From positions 280,001 to 344,000 of the forward strand of contig RPFO01000595.1 in the NCBI GenBank assembly GCA_009746045.1: a DNA stretch of 64,000 nucleotides. The letters are read 5' to 3'. A model generated the notes under the pieces. The model worked only from the letters and a program-made list of their open reading frames with translations, had not been told where the DNA came from and ran no database searches. The translations under genes were made by a program, and so were the position numbers. Positions within the stretch are counted from its first letter, which is position 1; every line of letters begins with the position of its first letter. Positions 42,860-53,480 of this stretch are shown in pieces. The DNA comes from Mesostigma viride (Eukaryota > Streptophyta > Mesostigmatophyceae > Mesostigmatales > Mesostigmataceae).

Positions 42860-43421
42860 CTAAAGCTGCCAGGTATTCGGCAACACAACGGCAAGCGACG
42901 GCAAGCTAGCTGGCGGAAACTGCCCAAAAAGAACGCAAAAAAAATCGAACGATGAGCTCATAGAAGAAGGCACTGATAGCATATAACATTCGCGACAAAT
43001 CTGTAACTCGCCCTCGTAAATCCCTCGCCCAGGCGCGCAATAACAGCCGTTATTCCATGGACAGGTCAGACACGCACTGCGCAGGTCTGAACAATTACTT
43101 ACCGATAATGGCCGAAAATCTGGCAAAAAGCACCAGCTCGGTTTAGGATTCGATGCAACCGATATTAATGCCTGCTTCACGGTCAGAACAACCCCCAAAA
43201 CCGCGATTTTACAGCCGCTATCATGAATTCTATTTCATTCCGCGCGACCAAAAAATTCAGATTACCCCCATGCCGATGGCATAAAAAACAACAGCGATAT
43301 TGTAAACCAGCTGATTTCCGCCACAAACCAACATCATAAACTCATCGTCTTTTAGATTCGAGTAAAATTTTTGCATTTCGCCTGCCCTAGGGTGGTAGTT
43401 TCGCCTGAACGCAGTCGCCAT
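42860..43421 (-). CDS. Possible first exon(s) near the right end of the TIR element
   Basis: Minus-strand ATG at 43421 in a good context (GTGGCCATGGCG) reads MATAFRRNYHPRAGEMQKFY and DDEFMMLVCGGNQL, up to a possible donor GGTTTAC. A second frame (42860-43198) is Cys-rich (CLTCPWNNGCYCAPG, QICRECYML). Position just inside the right terminus, reading inward, fits a gene start. No family recognised and the splicing is unresolved. Confidence 0.25.
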
Positions 43422-43525
43422 GGCCACTTCCGCAAGGGGTGCGCGCACCGTGCACGTGAAATTTATGACCTTCGGTACCGGCGCGAATTTTTTGGCGCCA
43501 AAAAATTCGGACCCGTCCGGTCCCC

Positions 43526-43795
43526 TTAATTTAATTTAATTTAATTTAATTTAATTTAATTTAATTTAATTTAATTTAATTTAATTTAATTTAATTTAAT
43601 TTAATTTAATTTAATTTAATTTAATTTAATTTAATTTAATTTAATTTAATTTAATTTAATTTAATTTAATTTAATTTAATTTAATTTAATTTAATTTAAT
43701 TTAATTTAATTTAATTTAATTTAATTTAATTTAATTCAATTTAATTTAATTTAATTTAATTTAATTTAATTTAAGTTAAGTTAATTTAATTTAAT
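43526..43795. repeat. (TTTAA)n pentanucleotide array, right half
   Basis: About 54 pentamers continuing the array interrupted at 32680. It ends at TTAATGAGGC next to a dispersed repeat. Confidence 0.95.
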
Positions 43796-43796
43796 G

Positions 43797-43860
43797 AGGC
43801 TCGAGCTACCATGGTCCGGATTCTCCTGATTTCTGGCCTGCGCTGGTTGTCTCCTTGATG
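43797..43860 (+). repeat. Third copy of the dispersed repeat seen at 3.1-3.4 kb
   Basis: GAGGCTCGAGCTACCATGGT and CTGGTTGTCTCCTTGATG match 3161-3228 and 3378-3445. The downstream part of the same family resumes at 45415 and 45979-46045. Confidence 0.6.
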
Positions 43861-43889
43861 ATGTATCACAACTAACTACAAGACAAATA

Positions 43890-44350
43890 CTACGACACGC
43901 AGCAACATCGCTGCCGGCCCAGCCACCAGGCCTGGGAAGGATCTAGACCGGATGGGCGGGCCGCGACAAAGTTGGCACGGATGCGGCGGAATAACACATC
44001 AGCCACGGTGCGAGTGAGGGCAAGGGACAGGCGCTGCCCCGGAGGATGTGGTGACCGGAGAGCCACGCAGACATCGATGAGCACTGGTGGCAACCCTGCC
44101 CATCGTAGTCAAGGACGGTAATGTCGGGCCGGTGGTTGGGTGAGTAGACGGCGGCCCCAGCCATCCGCCTCCTGGCACTTGATGGTGTCCAGAGTACGTG
44201 GGGAAAGAACGCGAAACTACCAAGGGGGGCACACACCACCCCGCCATGGGGAGATCGAGTGAGATTGAGATAGATGAACCAGTTTTGGTTCTGCTGGCCA
44301 CCCATGCACCGACGACATATGTAGTGCGTCCCGGTAGGTTCGCCGAGCAA
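43890..44350 (-). pseudogene. C-terminal fragment of a retroelement polyprotein, frameshifted
   Basis: One frame reads VYSPNHRPDITVLDYDG and the overlapping frame continues PPVLIDVCVALRSPH. RPDI-x-V-x-D ... LIDV-x-V is a pattern I recall from C-terminal regions of algal and fungal retroelement proteins. The frame shift lies near 44095. The upstream Pro/Arg-rich frame (to 44544) may belong to it. Confidence 0.35.
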
Positions 44351-44550
44351 GCCCGCAGCTGCCGCAGGACACGCCCGCCGTGAGGAGCGGTCCAGTTGCG
44401 GGGCAAACAGCTGCGGGCGGCTGATGGCGAAGGACCAGAACTAGCGTGAGCTATAGAGGGTTCATGGGGAGGGCGCGCAGGAATGCGGACCCCACCAGCT
44501 CCCCGGCAAGGGAACGGCAAAGCCTGCCCCTGATGATCGCTCATGCACGC

Positions 44551-45450
44551 TCGCGTGCCGGCAGACCCATCCCAGTCGGCAGTGTACTATAGTATACCCG
44601 CGTAGGTCTTTGCGGTTGTTTTTCATGAACGCAGGCAGGGAAGACATTGGGGCTGACGACATTGGACACGCCGCGGGGCGCGCCCCGGCGGGGCTGTGGC
44701 AGGCGACTTTGACGGTGGGCGGCTGCAGCCTGGACGGGGCGGACTACGACGACCGCCACTCAGGTCGCAGGCCTGTTGGATCCCGAGGTGCTAATTGGAA
44801 TCATGATCCTGCACTGACAAACTAAGGGGAAGGGGGATGATGGGGTGACCAAGTTGGGCGGGCGGGATCATCATGGCGCTGACGGCGCTGGCAGGGACCA
44901 AACTGACTAAACGGCGGATCTCCACCCAGGACTGAGCAACGGAGCAATGAGCTGACGGAAGGACTAAGGCGGCGGCCAGCCGGATACACTCATCATTGGC
45001 AGTCTGAAGCCATAAGTATGCGCTGGTTGTCTTCTTGGTATATTGCAGTATTTTGGATCCGAAATTCACAAAAATAGTACTGCAGAATATGCCACGCGTC
45101 ATCACGGGGTGGGGCGCCGGCTGATGATCGATGGGGTTCTAGCTACTTGGCAGTTGCCAGTAGCCACTTGCTCTCGGCTCCCCGGCCGGGTCTGGCCGGT
45201 CAGCCCACATACTGGTGCCGGCGTGTATATAATGCATGGTAGTATTTTCTGCACATACACTAGGGACCTTTTCGGTGGTTTTCCATTATAGCGGGTATTT
45301 CCTTGTAAATCGGCAGGGACGCCGGAGAGCGATCGTAGGAATGAGCAATGGTGCTCACCACTAGACACTCCCGGCCAGTTAGCTAGGCTCGAAACACACG
45401 CCCTGATCAAGCAAGCTGTTTCCGGCCCCACCGTCTGGGTCATCTAGTCG
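44551..45450. other. No gene recognised; remnants of dispersed repeats
   Basis: GC-rich sequence with short frames. GCGCTGGTTGTCTTCTTGGT at 45019 is a weak further match to the dispersed repeat. TTTCCGGCCCCACCGTCTGG at 45418 matches 3243. Confidence 0.35.
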
Positions 45451-45462
45451 CTCTACACGTAA

Positions 45463-45978
45463 ATTAAAAATTAAATTATAACATGACTCCGTTGCATGGG
45501 AGATCATGTAGCAAATATTCCTTGCTGGATGGATGGAGGTGGGCGAGGCCGCGGAATCGAACTCAGCTGACTCTAAGCTATCTAGTCTAGAAAACCCTAA
45601 CTACTCTACTCAGCAATTAAAGTGCCCCTTCCAAGTGCTTCGGCACCCGGGGGAGGGGGCTTGCCCACAACAGGGGCTGGCGTGTGAGCCTGGACAATCT
45701 TCTGCCACCTCTTCTTGTTCTGCATAGCAGTCCATTGAAGCAAGAGAGAGGGAGTGAATGAGGTGTTCAAACTGTCAGAGCTGGGACCACTAGGTCGGCC
45801 AGCAACATCTGTGTGTAGTTCATGGCAGGTTTACCCAGCTTTCTAGGAATGTCCTTGGGGCCAGGCCAGGTCAGGATGCATGCCGCCCCAGTGGTTGGCC
45901 AAGCCACTGCGGGCCGGCCAGACCAAGGGCGGTATCTACAGGTGACTGGTTCGAGCAAGATGTCCTACAAATGCTATC
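45463..45978 (-). mobile_element. 5'-truncated family B LINE with 12-bp TSD
   Basis: 516 bp. CTCTACACGTAA is duplicated at 45451-45462 and 45979-45990, and the uninterrupted target is at 3276-3287. On the minus strand it encodes PAMNYTQMLLADLVVPAL and then MQNKKRWQKIVQAHTP, and ends TCATGTTATAATTTAATTT. Longest family B copy here and the best guide to the family's 3' end. Confidence 0.8.
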
Positions 45979-46293
45979 CTCTACACGTAAGCCAGCCATA
46001 ATTTCAATGCACAAGGCTACACATTTCCATCTCCATTCATTTATTCCATTTTTGTTTTTCATTATTATCATTACTCTTTATACTTTGTCTTTATTTATTA
46101 TTAATTGTTCGATCGTATTATTACCATTTACATTTTCTTTTCTTTTTTCTTTCTTTCTTTTTCTTAATTTTTCTTTTTCCCTTTGTAATGTATACTCGTT
46201 ACTTTTTCTTTGAGCCCCTTCGTGTATGTGTGTATGCGTTCCCTCTTTTCCTTCTTAGTTTTGGTTGTTTGTGTTGGTAGTGGTGGTGGTGGT

Positions 46294-46321
46294 CGTGTGT
46301 GTGTGTGTGTGTGTGTGTGTT
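46294..46321. repeat. (TG)n dinucleotide repeat
   Basis: About 14 TG units, preceded by a short GGT run. The surrounding 46040-46290 is T-rich and non-coding. Confidence 0.9.
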
Positions 46322-46349
46322 TTCCCTATCAACCTTTCTTGTTACCCTC

Positions 46350-46960
46350 AGCACGCCCCCAACGTTGCTTGAGAAATCTGACGACGCTCTGGAGGACTTC
46401 CCTGAAAAAAGCGCCCACAAGCGCGCGCGGCAGAGGCGTTCGTCGACGCGCTGGACGTCCGTGCCAGGGCTCCAGTGACGCCCAGCTGTTCGCTGCCGGC
46501 CCGGCATTGGCGCCCTTCGGCACCTTGCTGGCAAGCTGCCCGCGGCCGGGGCCCTGCTCCCCCCCCGCCGCCCGCCCCGCTTCACCAGCCTGCATCGGCT
46601 CCCCGCCGTCATCCAGGCCCGGCGCGACAACCGCGACGGCCCCGCCTGCTACGGCCCGCCTCAAAGCCGATAATTTACCACTCGGCCATCCGGCAGGCTA
46701 CCAAGGAGCAGGAGGACCTCCAGGTCCGCGAGTACTTCGCCCACCTCAAGGACCAGCACGGCAAGTACGCCTGGACCCGCCTGCGTCACGCCCAACGGCC
46801 CGCCGGCGGCGCGCGGCCGGCGCTGCGGACGCTCTCTGGCTCACCGCAGCAGCACGGCTCGACCAGTGGTACTCCTCCCAGTCCCGGCTGCCCGGCGCCC
46901 CCCCGCCGCCTCCGCCGCTTGGCCCTCTGGCGGCCGCGCGCCTGGCAGTAGCGCCTGCGA
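46350..46960 (+). pseudogene. GC-rich retroelement-like coding relic
   Basis: Plus-strand frames with coding-like composition. One reads SAIRQATKEQEDLQVREYFA and LKDQHGKYAWTRLR, which resembles the linker between endonuclease and RT in LINE ORF2 proteins. Pro/Ala-rich sequence follows. Frame changes are frequent. The family is a guess. Confidence 0.25.
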
Positions 46961-47031
46961 ACGTCCCTGCGCTGCCCACGCCGCCCACGCCGCCCACGCC
47001 GCCCACGCCGCTGAGCAGGACTACACGTACC

Positions 47032-47430
47032 CAGGTCGGCCATAGCTCCCGTCACCGTTGTTGCTGTGCCGGGGTCAAGTCGTCGTCCACAGTGAAGGGA
47101 GTGTTCTCGAGCCGCTTGCGGCGTCTGAGAAACGAAATCTTGTCCGCTGCAGGGCTCCTAAAGATGAGAAGAAGCGGGGGCGCCCTTGCCTTACCGGCCG
47201 CCGGCGCGGGGAAGGCGGTGGGCGCCCCAGCTTAATCTCACCAAGAAGGCCCATGCCGGATCAAGGATTTGCTCTCAAACGCACGTGCAAGCTTTTCGGA
47301 ATTCTCACCTTCCTCCATGTCGAAGTTCTTGAGTATGGCGAGCTCGGCCTCCTCGGGGAGGTCGAGCTTCTGCTGCTGGAGCTGTGCTGCGACGTCCGGC
47401 GGAGGTGGTGGAGGTGGTGACCACCTCTTT
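47032..47430 (-). pseudogene. L1-type ORF1 fragment (RRM to C-terminus)
   Basis: Diverged copy of the RRM and C-terminal half of ORF1. The plus-strand blocks GTCAAGTCGTCGTC, GAGCCGCTTGCGGCGTCTGA and GGAATTCTCACCTTCCTCCA are shared with both family A copies. Small indels break the frame and both ends are missing. Confidence 0.6.
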
Positions 47431-47435
47431 CATCT

Positions 47436-48530
47436 GCATGCCCCACTGTCAGCGCAGTGAGCAGTTCTGGAAAGGTGCTATACAGTTGGTTTCAGAAGAC
47501 TATGTCTCTAAACCCACATTAACTTCTATTGTTCCCAAAGTATCCAGGGTGTCCCCTTCAGAGGACACTCATATCAGTATTCAGGAGCTTGCTTTACAGT
47601 TGCACTTCCTTTATGGGCATGAGGTGAGTACAGAGGTGGTGGCAGAAGCAATGGGGGGGGCAGTACTTAGACGTGCATGCCTGCCGGCAGGTGGTTAGAT
47701 CCCACTGCCAGCATTGCCAGTTCAATGCACCTAAACCCCCCAAGTGGCATGTAGCTACCCCACCTAAGTGCAAGGGCAGGGTGGTAGGAGATGTCTTTCA
47801 TATAAAAGGACAATCTTACTTGGCACTTAAAGATGCATGGTCAAGGTACACAACCATTGAACCATTACCTGGGATGGACAAGACACAGTTGCTCAGGGCT
47901 CTCTTGATTGCTCAGGGGCAGGTACTACCCTGTGGAGGCATTGTTATTGGATCAACAGTTCACGTGTCTTGCCAATGAACCAGGGTGTGAGGCTATTGAT
48001 CTGGCAGGGCTAGAAGACCATGAGAGGCAAGGCATCATGAATTGAAAGGGCTATCAGGTCCATTAAAACCCTTGTAGCCAAGGAAGATGGTAATCTGCTG
48101 GCTGACAGTGGGTCATATGCTGACAGAGCCCTGTGGTCCACCAGGTTATGCCAAGTCCTCAACAGGAGGCCACTCATGAAAACCCCACAAGGGGTGGTCA
48201 TTACACCAGATGGATTGCATGCAGACATATATCCACCTGAGGTATTAGCCCTATACAACGCACAGCGAGCACATACAGCTAGCAGGTTAGCTGTCAAGGA
48301 TGCAAAGCATCCCCGTCCCACCTTCAGAGGGGATGAGGTCCTATTCTTCAAGGAGTCGGTACTAGGCAAGGTGGGTACCTGGCATGGGCCAGCCACCATC
48401 CTAACGTTTAATTAACACCACTGGCACTGAGGACAGTGCAGGTCAAACATTATAATGACACGGGTAAGGTACACAGGTGTTCACCTCACAGGATGAAATT
48501 GTATTTTCCAACTGTGTCAGACGTGGCAGA
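47436..48530 (+). pseudogene. Copia-like integrase, decayed
   Basis: The frame 47384-47698 gives LQLHFLYGHEVS (H-x4-H), and the next frame gives HCQHC (C-x2-C): together the HHCC integrase zinc site. It is followed by VVGDVFHIKGQSYLALKDAW with the first catalytic Asp, and TTIEPLPGMDKTQLLRALL. Later, EVLALYNAQRAHTASR and GKVGTWHGPATIL look like the integrase C-terminal module, and HRCSPHRMKLYFP its end. The frame shifts several times and the other two catalytic residues are not clearly readable. Confidence 0.55.
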
Positions 48531-48656
48531 GGAGGATCGAAGAGCTGTTGGCCGACAGCCCTGTACAATTGCCTGGCATCCCGGCGTTGCCCAGACTGTG
48601 AGTGGTTGTTTGGAACACCCACTGCATGGTGAGTGTGAGAGCCACAACCCCGGCCT

Positions 48657-49205
48657 GTGACACCCAGGTCACCCTTGATGATTGCAGGCAGTCACTGCAT
48701 GCAGGCTTGGCCCCCTGCAGCAGAGTGTCAATTTGGCAAAACAGGTGATCAGCAACCTATCACTTCCTCACATGTGGAACTAGCTCAGCCACTAGCTGCA
48801 CATTCCAAACGCAGTCTAGCAGAAGCTGTCCGCATTTTACAATCAGCACATATAGCAAAAGCTCAAACTGCTGCAGGATCAGCTAAGGTGGGTAAGGTTG
48901 GGCAGAATGACAATAGCCCATTCTTGGTTGCAGTGGACACACAAGCCCAGGTCAGTATTATTAGTGCACTGGCTGTGCCACATTTGCCTTTGGAACCTTC
49001 ACCCTGGCACCATGTGGCTGATTTTTCAGGGCAGTCATCACTCAAGGTATAAGGTCAGGTAATGTTGACTATACTTGGTATACCAACCCCTTTCCAGGTA
49101 TTGGAATTAAGGTTATAAAGGTAATGCCTTGTTGGGTGATCCCTTTCTTTCTTACCCTGGTGTCATCATCTCCAGTGATAAACTACCATCCAGGACCTGG
49201 GCGGT
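48657..49205 (+). pseudogene. Retropepsin-like protease, downstream of integrase
   Basis: FLVAVDTQAQVSIISALAV resembles the retropepsin active site (D-T/S-G-A-x2-S-x-I), with Gln in place of the Gly. About 55 residues later comes ILGIPTPFQVLEL, and in the next frame NALLGDPFLSYPGVIIS, matching the ALLG-x-x-FL strand near the end of retropepsins. Stops and a frameshift show decay. Its place between integrase and RT is unusual. Confidence 0.45.
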
Positions 49206-49299
49206 GTTGCTCTGAATCATTTCAAAATTCCTCTTCAAAAACTTCTTAACACCAACATTGCTTCTGTAAAATTTGCTACCCCCAAGTATGCTCCAGGGC

Positions 49300-50260
49300 A
49301 AGAACCTTGTGTGGCAGACTTGGTTCACAATCAAAAACTTCATCCGTCCTCCTTTGGATTGGGCAAGCATGATGTGGCCAAAATGTCTCCCCTTTCTTAT
49401 GAACAGATAGAACAAGACTGTCGCACATGCACACATAGGTTTCCTAAAATGGGTGGAGGCTTTCAACAAGGCCACCTGGGGAAGAAATTATGGGTAGTAC
49501 CAGATCCACTTAGTTCTTCTCACACTCCACCTGTCACACCTATTGACAAAAAGCCTGCAGGGTGTAAGCACTTGCGCCTGAAGTTTGTGTGTAAACATAA
49601 GCTGAGCAGCAGATGGGTCAGTCATTTTTCATGCTAGCTAGACCCTGTGTGACAGAGTTCAAGGGGACCACTGATCTGACAGAAGCAGAGCTGTATACGC
49701 CAGGCATTCAGCAAACTTCTCTCAAAATCTTGCTGTCTGTCTTTGTGGGTCACCTCAATGACGGGGATGATTATGTATGCAAGGCTGCAGACATTAAAAG
49801 GGCTTTCTTGAAAGGCTCGAGCCTTTCAAGGATCACCTGAGATAGCACAACAAGTGTGGCATGGTCAGGTGTATGTAGTCTCCACTCCCAGATCGAGTCT
49901 GGGCAAAACACATCCCTCAGCATAGTACCTGAAAGCTAACATAGGTGTAATTGAAGGGCTGCAATCAGCCCCTCGCATTTTCAGGATGTCAGCTCAGGCA
50001 TGCAGTGTTTGAAAAGCTAGGGGCTAAATATGATGACATAGACCCTTGCTTCTTTGTGGTCCCTCACGTACCCTCATGGCCTACTCACGTTTGTGTGGCA
50101 TGGGGATGATCAGCTGATTGCTGGGCCAAGGCGTGCTGTAGATGATTTCATTCAGCAAGTGTCCAAACACTTTGAGATTGGTAAGCAAGTAGAGCTGCAT
50201 GGGAACCACTGCCATAAAATTTTGTGGCACAATGTTACAACTCCAGCAGCATGAAAGCCA
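49300..50260 (+). pseudogene. Copia-like reverse transcriptase, decayed
   Basis: DLTEAELYTPGIQQTSLKIL and KAADIKRAFLKG match the copia RT pattern (TYSP...T-x-R...DV-x-x-AFL-x-G). LLTFVWHGDDQLIAGPRRAV at 50084-50143 matches the catalytic region with HGDD in place of the usual YVDD. A tether-like region upstream (49311-49637) includes PPVTPIDKKPAGCKHLRLKF. Frame breaks throughout; RNase H is not evident. Confidence 0.55.
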
Positions 50261-50465
50261 GTGGGTGTGTGCACTATACTCTCCCACTGATTATATGCAC
50301 AGCTGCTTGGAGGTATTGCAAACAAAAATCAACATACCAAAGTGCCTCAGCAGGCAGCTGATCAGTATATCAGCTGCTCTACCACCTGATGAACCCATAT
50401 GGCAAGCAGGCAACCCTGCCCCATCGGGGGGACACCTATAGCAGGTCCCTGTCAAACAGGGGCAC

Positions 50466-50945
50466 CTAGGCAACCCAGCACCCCTTGGGCAGGTCCAAGG
50501 GGCAGGTCGTGCTCCCTGTAAGGGTGGTTTGGTGGAGTCTGTCTTTTTCTGCATCTGTTTGCCCTATGCCAATAAAATCTCTTTGATTTTTTACACACCA
50601 TGGAATTTCGTGCTGCTCACCGTCATAGGTGGGCAGGGGTTGTATCATACTCTCATTGTCAATTAAGAAGGTTGTGTCACCTTGGTGGATAGGCCCTGAA
50701 CTCAGTGGCTCAGGGGCCTCCCATTCTTGAAAGTGGAGGGTCAAACCTCCCTTGACAGGTGGTTTCCCAGGACCCCAGTTCCCTGAGGGCTCCCTAGGAC
50801 ACCTGGCCTCACTGTTCAGTGGCAGTAAAGGCATGGGTGCTGTCATGTTGTCTAGTACAATGTGTTCAGCCCAGGTACAGGATGCAATATTCCTGTCACC
50901 TGTCACCAGGACTTCAGCCACCGCTGTGCAGGGCAGAGGTGGCAT
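50466..50945 (-). CDS. Unassigned 159-codon frame
   Basis: MPPLPCTAVAEVLVTGDRNI, then HIVLDNMTAPMPLLPLNSEA and TTFLIDNESMIQPLPTYDGE. It looks protein-like (mixed composition, no repeats), but the plus strand here also has retroelement-like frames (50862-51137, LATVTPLVAGDLSSVAPAWL). One strand may be the shadow of the other. No family recognised. Confidence 0.25.
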   Translation of the reverse strand: MPPLPCTAVAEVLVTGDRNIASCTWAEHIVLDNMTAPMPLLPLNSEARCPREPSGNWGPGKPPVKGGLTLHFQEWEAPEPLSSGPIHQGDTTFLIDNESMIQPLPTYDGEQHEIPWCVKNQRDFIGIGQTDAEKDRLHQTTLTGSTTCPLDLPKGCWVA

Positions 50946-51139
50946 GTCCTCACACGTTGTGCAGGTGCAACGTGGACAGTTCAGGGTGCAATAAACCTGG
51001 CTACTGTCACTCCTCTGGTTGCAGGTGACCTGAGCTCAGTTGCCCCAGCATGGCTGGGTGCTATGTTTTCTGAGTGGGCGATGAATCATGATGGAACAAC
51101 ATGGGACCTCTTAAACGGTTTACCTTGGCATTTTTGACA

Positions 51140-52030
51140 GTGGCACTCTTTGCTGGTCAAGCACTCCCTGGATAATAGGCAGGCAGACATGATTCTCTCC
51201 CTTATGGGCTCGCGAGGAGGAGGAACTCCCCGGGTCTGTTGAGCTAAACTTGATGCCACCAGAACTTAGTATTGCACGAGTTCTGGGGCCCATTTTTTTT
51301 TAATTTCAGTCCAGATGTTGCAGTATATGGGTGTCAGTTGCTCAGCACCTCAGTCAGCTTGGAGTCAGTCTCCTAGCTGGGCAGGTTCAGGCTTGAAGTC
51401 GCTAGCCTTCAACCTGAAAGAAAACATAATGGGAGTTAGATGAGATGTTTAGGCTGACACACGGATTTCCGGCCTGCGCGACGCGTATTGCCTTAGTACC
51501 GCGGCTGAGCGGGACACCTCAGTACTGTATGGCAGGTCGTACGGTCCTGAGGTGTCATGTGGACTGTTGTGCCGTTATAGTGCCAGACTGTGCCTAGACT
51601 CTAGCTCGACCCGCCAGATCCGGGTTATCCGGGTCTGACGGGCCGAGTGTAGTTGATGCTAGTGACGTGGTCGCATGGCATTGCAGTGTACAGTTGTCCA
51701 CTGGTAGATGCCGTGCAGTCGGCGTTGCGCCGTTGCCATATAGGCATATAGGCGTAGCACTGGGGAGTGCCACAGCACCGAGCTGCCCACGCACACACAG
51801 CGTTCCATTCTGAGCTCGTTTGGCTTTCGACGTATTATTTACATAATACATCTTCTCTTCATTCCCATTTCAGTGAGGTTTTCGCCTTAGTCCGTCTTCC
51901 AACTTGGTCGGCACAACCAGAACGCGTCCAGCAAACGCGGGCCGGGAGGCGGTCAGGGCAAGCAGCCTCGACAGGAGGGCGGCGCTGGCAGGCAGCAACA
52001 GCAGCCGGCAGGGTGGCGTCCCCATGCAAG
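51140..52030. other. Non-coding, possibly retroelement 5' leader
   Basis: Between the first copia-like relic and the gag zinc knuckles of the second. A long-terminal-repeat pair was not found. It may hold the leader of the second element. Confidence 0.3.
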
Positions 52031-52200
52031 GAGAAGGTCGTCTAGCTGCGAGCGGTGCACCGGCGTGGGGCACACCGAGGCCAACTGCACGCTGCGGCTA
52101 GACCTCGGCAAGGCGACTCGAGTGTGCCGGCGCTGCTGGGCGGTTCGGCTTCCTGGACACGACCCCAACACATGCCGCGCCCCACGGCCAGCCATGCCCA
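52030..52200 (+). pseudogene. Gag nucleocapsid with two CCHC zinc knuckles
   Basis: The plus frame reads CERCTGVGHTEANC (C-x2-C-x4-H-x4-C, canonical retroviral-type knuckle), then CRRCWAVRLPGHDPNTC (spaced C-x2-C-x7-H-x4-C). A basic Gln/Gly/Arg-rich stretch precedes them (51905-52040). Such knuckles bind the genomic RNA of LTR retrotransposons. A stop follows at 52203. Confidence 0.65.
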
Positions 52201-52498
52201 AGTGACGTCCTATAGTATCACTATAGTGGTGATGTGCATGTGTCGCGGTGAGTTGGCTATAGGCGTGAGGATGCTGTGCCTTGTAATCCTAATGTTCCCA
52301 CGTCAGTGGTTCAGAATGGAAGTGCAAGTGCTGCAGCTGATCAGGAGTGCGTGCCCAGCGTGGTCGCAATAGAGCCTGAACACGCTCTACCCGGGAGCTC
52401 ACCCCTTCAGGTGAGATAGTGCCGGCAGATGCCGAGGTAGCCCCTCACGTAGACGTGGAGTTGGGACGCCGCCTCAGTAAGGCCTCACTATAGAGCAC

Positions 52499-52886
52499 AT
52501 TGCCGACAGGAATGCACATGCAGAGAGCTTGGCGGGGCAGGTGCCTAGCATAGAAGGAAATGGCACCACCCCCACGGCCATAGGATTGCGGATGCTTGCT
52601 CACCAGATTCACCTTGCGGTGGGTCATGTGGCGGGGCAAACGCTAGACTGGGCGACTCGGCTTATGGGGGCGCCGGGGTTGAAGGTCGCTCAGGCGGAGT
52701 TAGAGGAGTGCCACGCATGCGCCAGTGTCAGGAAGAAGCGTAGGCGCTGGCATGCCAAGACTCCTTCCCCGTACCGGGGGAGGTTAGTGGGGGATGTCAT
52801 GCATTTGGAGGAGGGGGACTATAATTTGGTCTTGATGGATCGCTATACCAAGTTCCTAGCCATCGAGCCCCTGCCTGTTGCGGCTC
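52499..52886 (+). pseudogene. Second copia-like integrase, cut by an LTR insertion
   Basis: IHLAVGHVAGQTLDWATRLM (H-x4-H), ELEECHACASVRKK (C-x2-C) and GRLVGDVMHLEEGDYNLVLM (first catalytic Asp), ending at KFLAIEPLP. It closely parallels the integrase at 47.4 kb, so both belong to one family. The frame stops being homologous exactly where the LTR at 52887 begins. Confidence 0.65.
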
Positions 52887-53468
52887 TGTTCTCTACCTCC
52901 GCCTCATACCTATAACCCACGCGTCTAATACTACCTAAATTATTGAGGCCGCCTCTACTTAACCCCTAGCTGTGCGAAAGACGAACGTGACGAGCTGGAA
53001 CTCAAATTACTCAATGCATTAACATAAGTACGACTGTAATATGCCATAGGTCATTCAACCACACTGACCCGTTTACTCGATCCAGGATAACGAAGGAAAC
53101 ACTACTACACTGCCATGACCCAGTAGCTATATGTGTCAATTCATTAACACACGCCGAGTGCCAGTTGACACGAGAGGTAGGACGTGCATAAATGATCACC
53201 AACGGTCCAGCATGCTCGGGCCGACATGGCCCTCACCTACAGATGCACAGATTCACGCTGGTCCACTACATTCTACACGAAGGATAAGGACCACTACTAA
53301 AGTACGCGGCGCGCCGGGCGCCAATTAATTGCACCATATGCACGGTATACCGGGACGACAGTGTCCAACAGTACAAGCTAAACGTAAACCTATAGGAACG
53401 ACTGAGGCGAAGGACCTAATTTACGTCCGTAATTACAGTATAACAGATAATTGTTACGCGACGTAACA
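52887..53468 (-). repeat. Long terminal repeat, 582 bp, 3' LTR of a minus-strand element
   Basis: On the plus strand it runs from TGTTCTCTACC to GACGTAACA (TG...CA, with short inverted ends TGTT/AACA). The sequence just beyond 53468 is CCTCCCCCCCCA, which on the minus strand is a purine tract immediately before the LTR, as expected for a polypurine tract. Position 52886 is the junction with the disrupted integrase. I found no second LTR in the window. Confidence 0.5.
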
Positions 53469-53480
53469 CCTCCCCCCCCA
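53469..53480 (-). promoter_or_regulatory. Polypurine tract of the minus-strand LTR element
   Basis: TGGGGGGGGAGG on the minus strand, directly 5' of the LTR. Primes plus-strand DNA synthesis in LTR retrotransposons. Assigned by position and composition. Confidence 0.5.

Larger units (their letters stand above)
32681..43525. mobile_element. 10.8-kb TIR element inserted in the (TTTAA)n array
   Basis: The ends are GGGGACCGGACGGTTCTAAC at the left and, reverse-complemented, GGGGACCGGACGGGTCCGAA at the right: 13 identical bases, then divergence. TTAA flanks both ends, but because the target is a pentamer array, TSDs of 4, 9 or 14 bp all fit. Four bp would suggest a piggyBac-like element; nine would suggest Mutator-like. 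I recognised no DDE transposase. Cargo: a 628-codon orphan frame, a Cys-rich protein, a PHD-like finger segment, two smaller frames, a 297-bp-arm palindrome, a 172-bp satellite and several G-rich hexamer arrays. Most candidate genes lie on the minus strand. Confidence 0.7.

Noticed and set aside
32681-43525. Firm classification of the large element as piggyBac
   Set aside because: The TTAA flanks are forced by the (TTTAA)n target, a 9-bp duplication fits equally well, and no DDD transposase was recognised.
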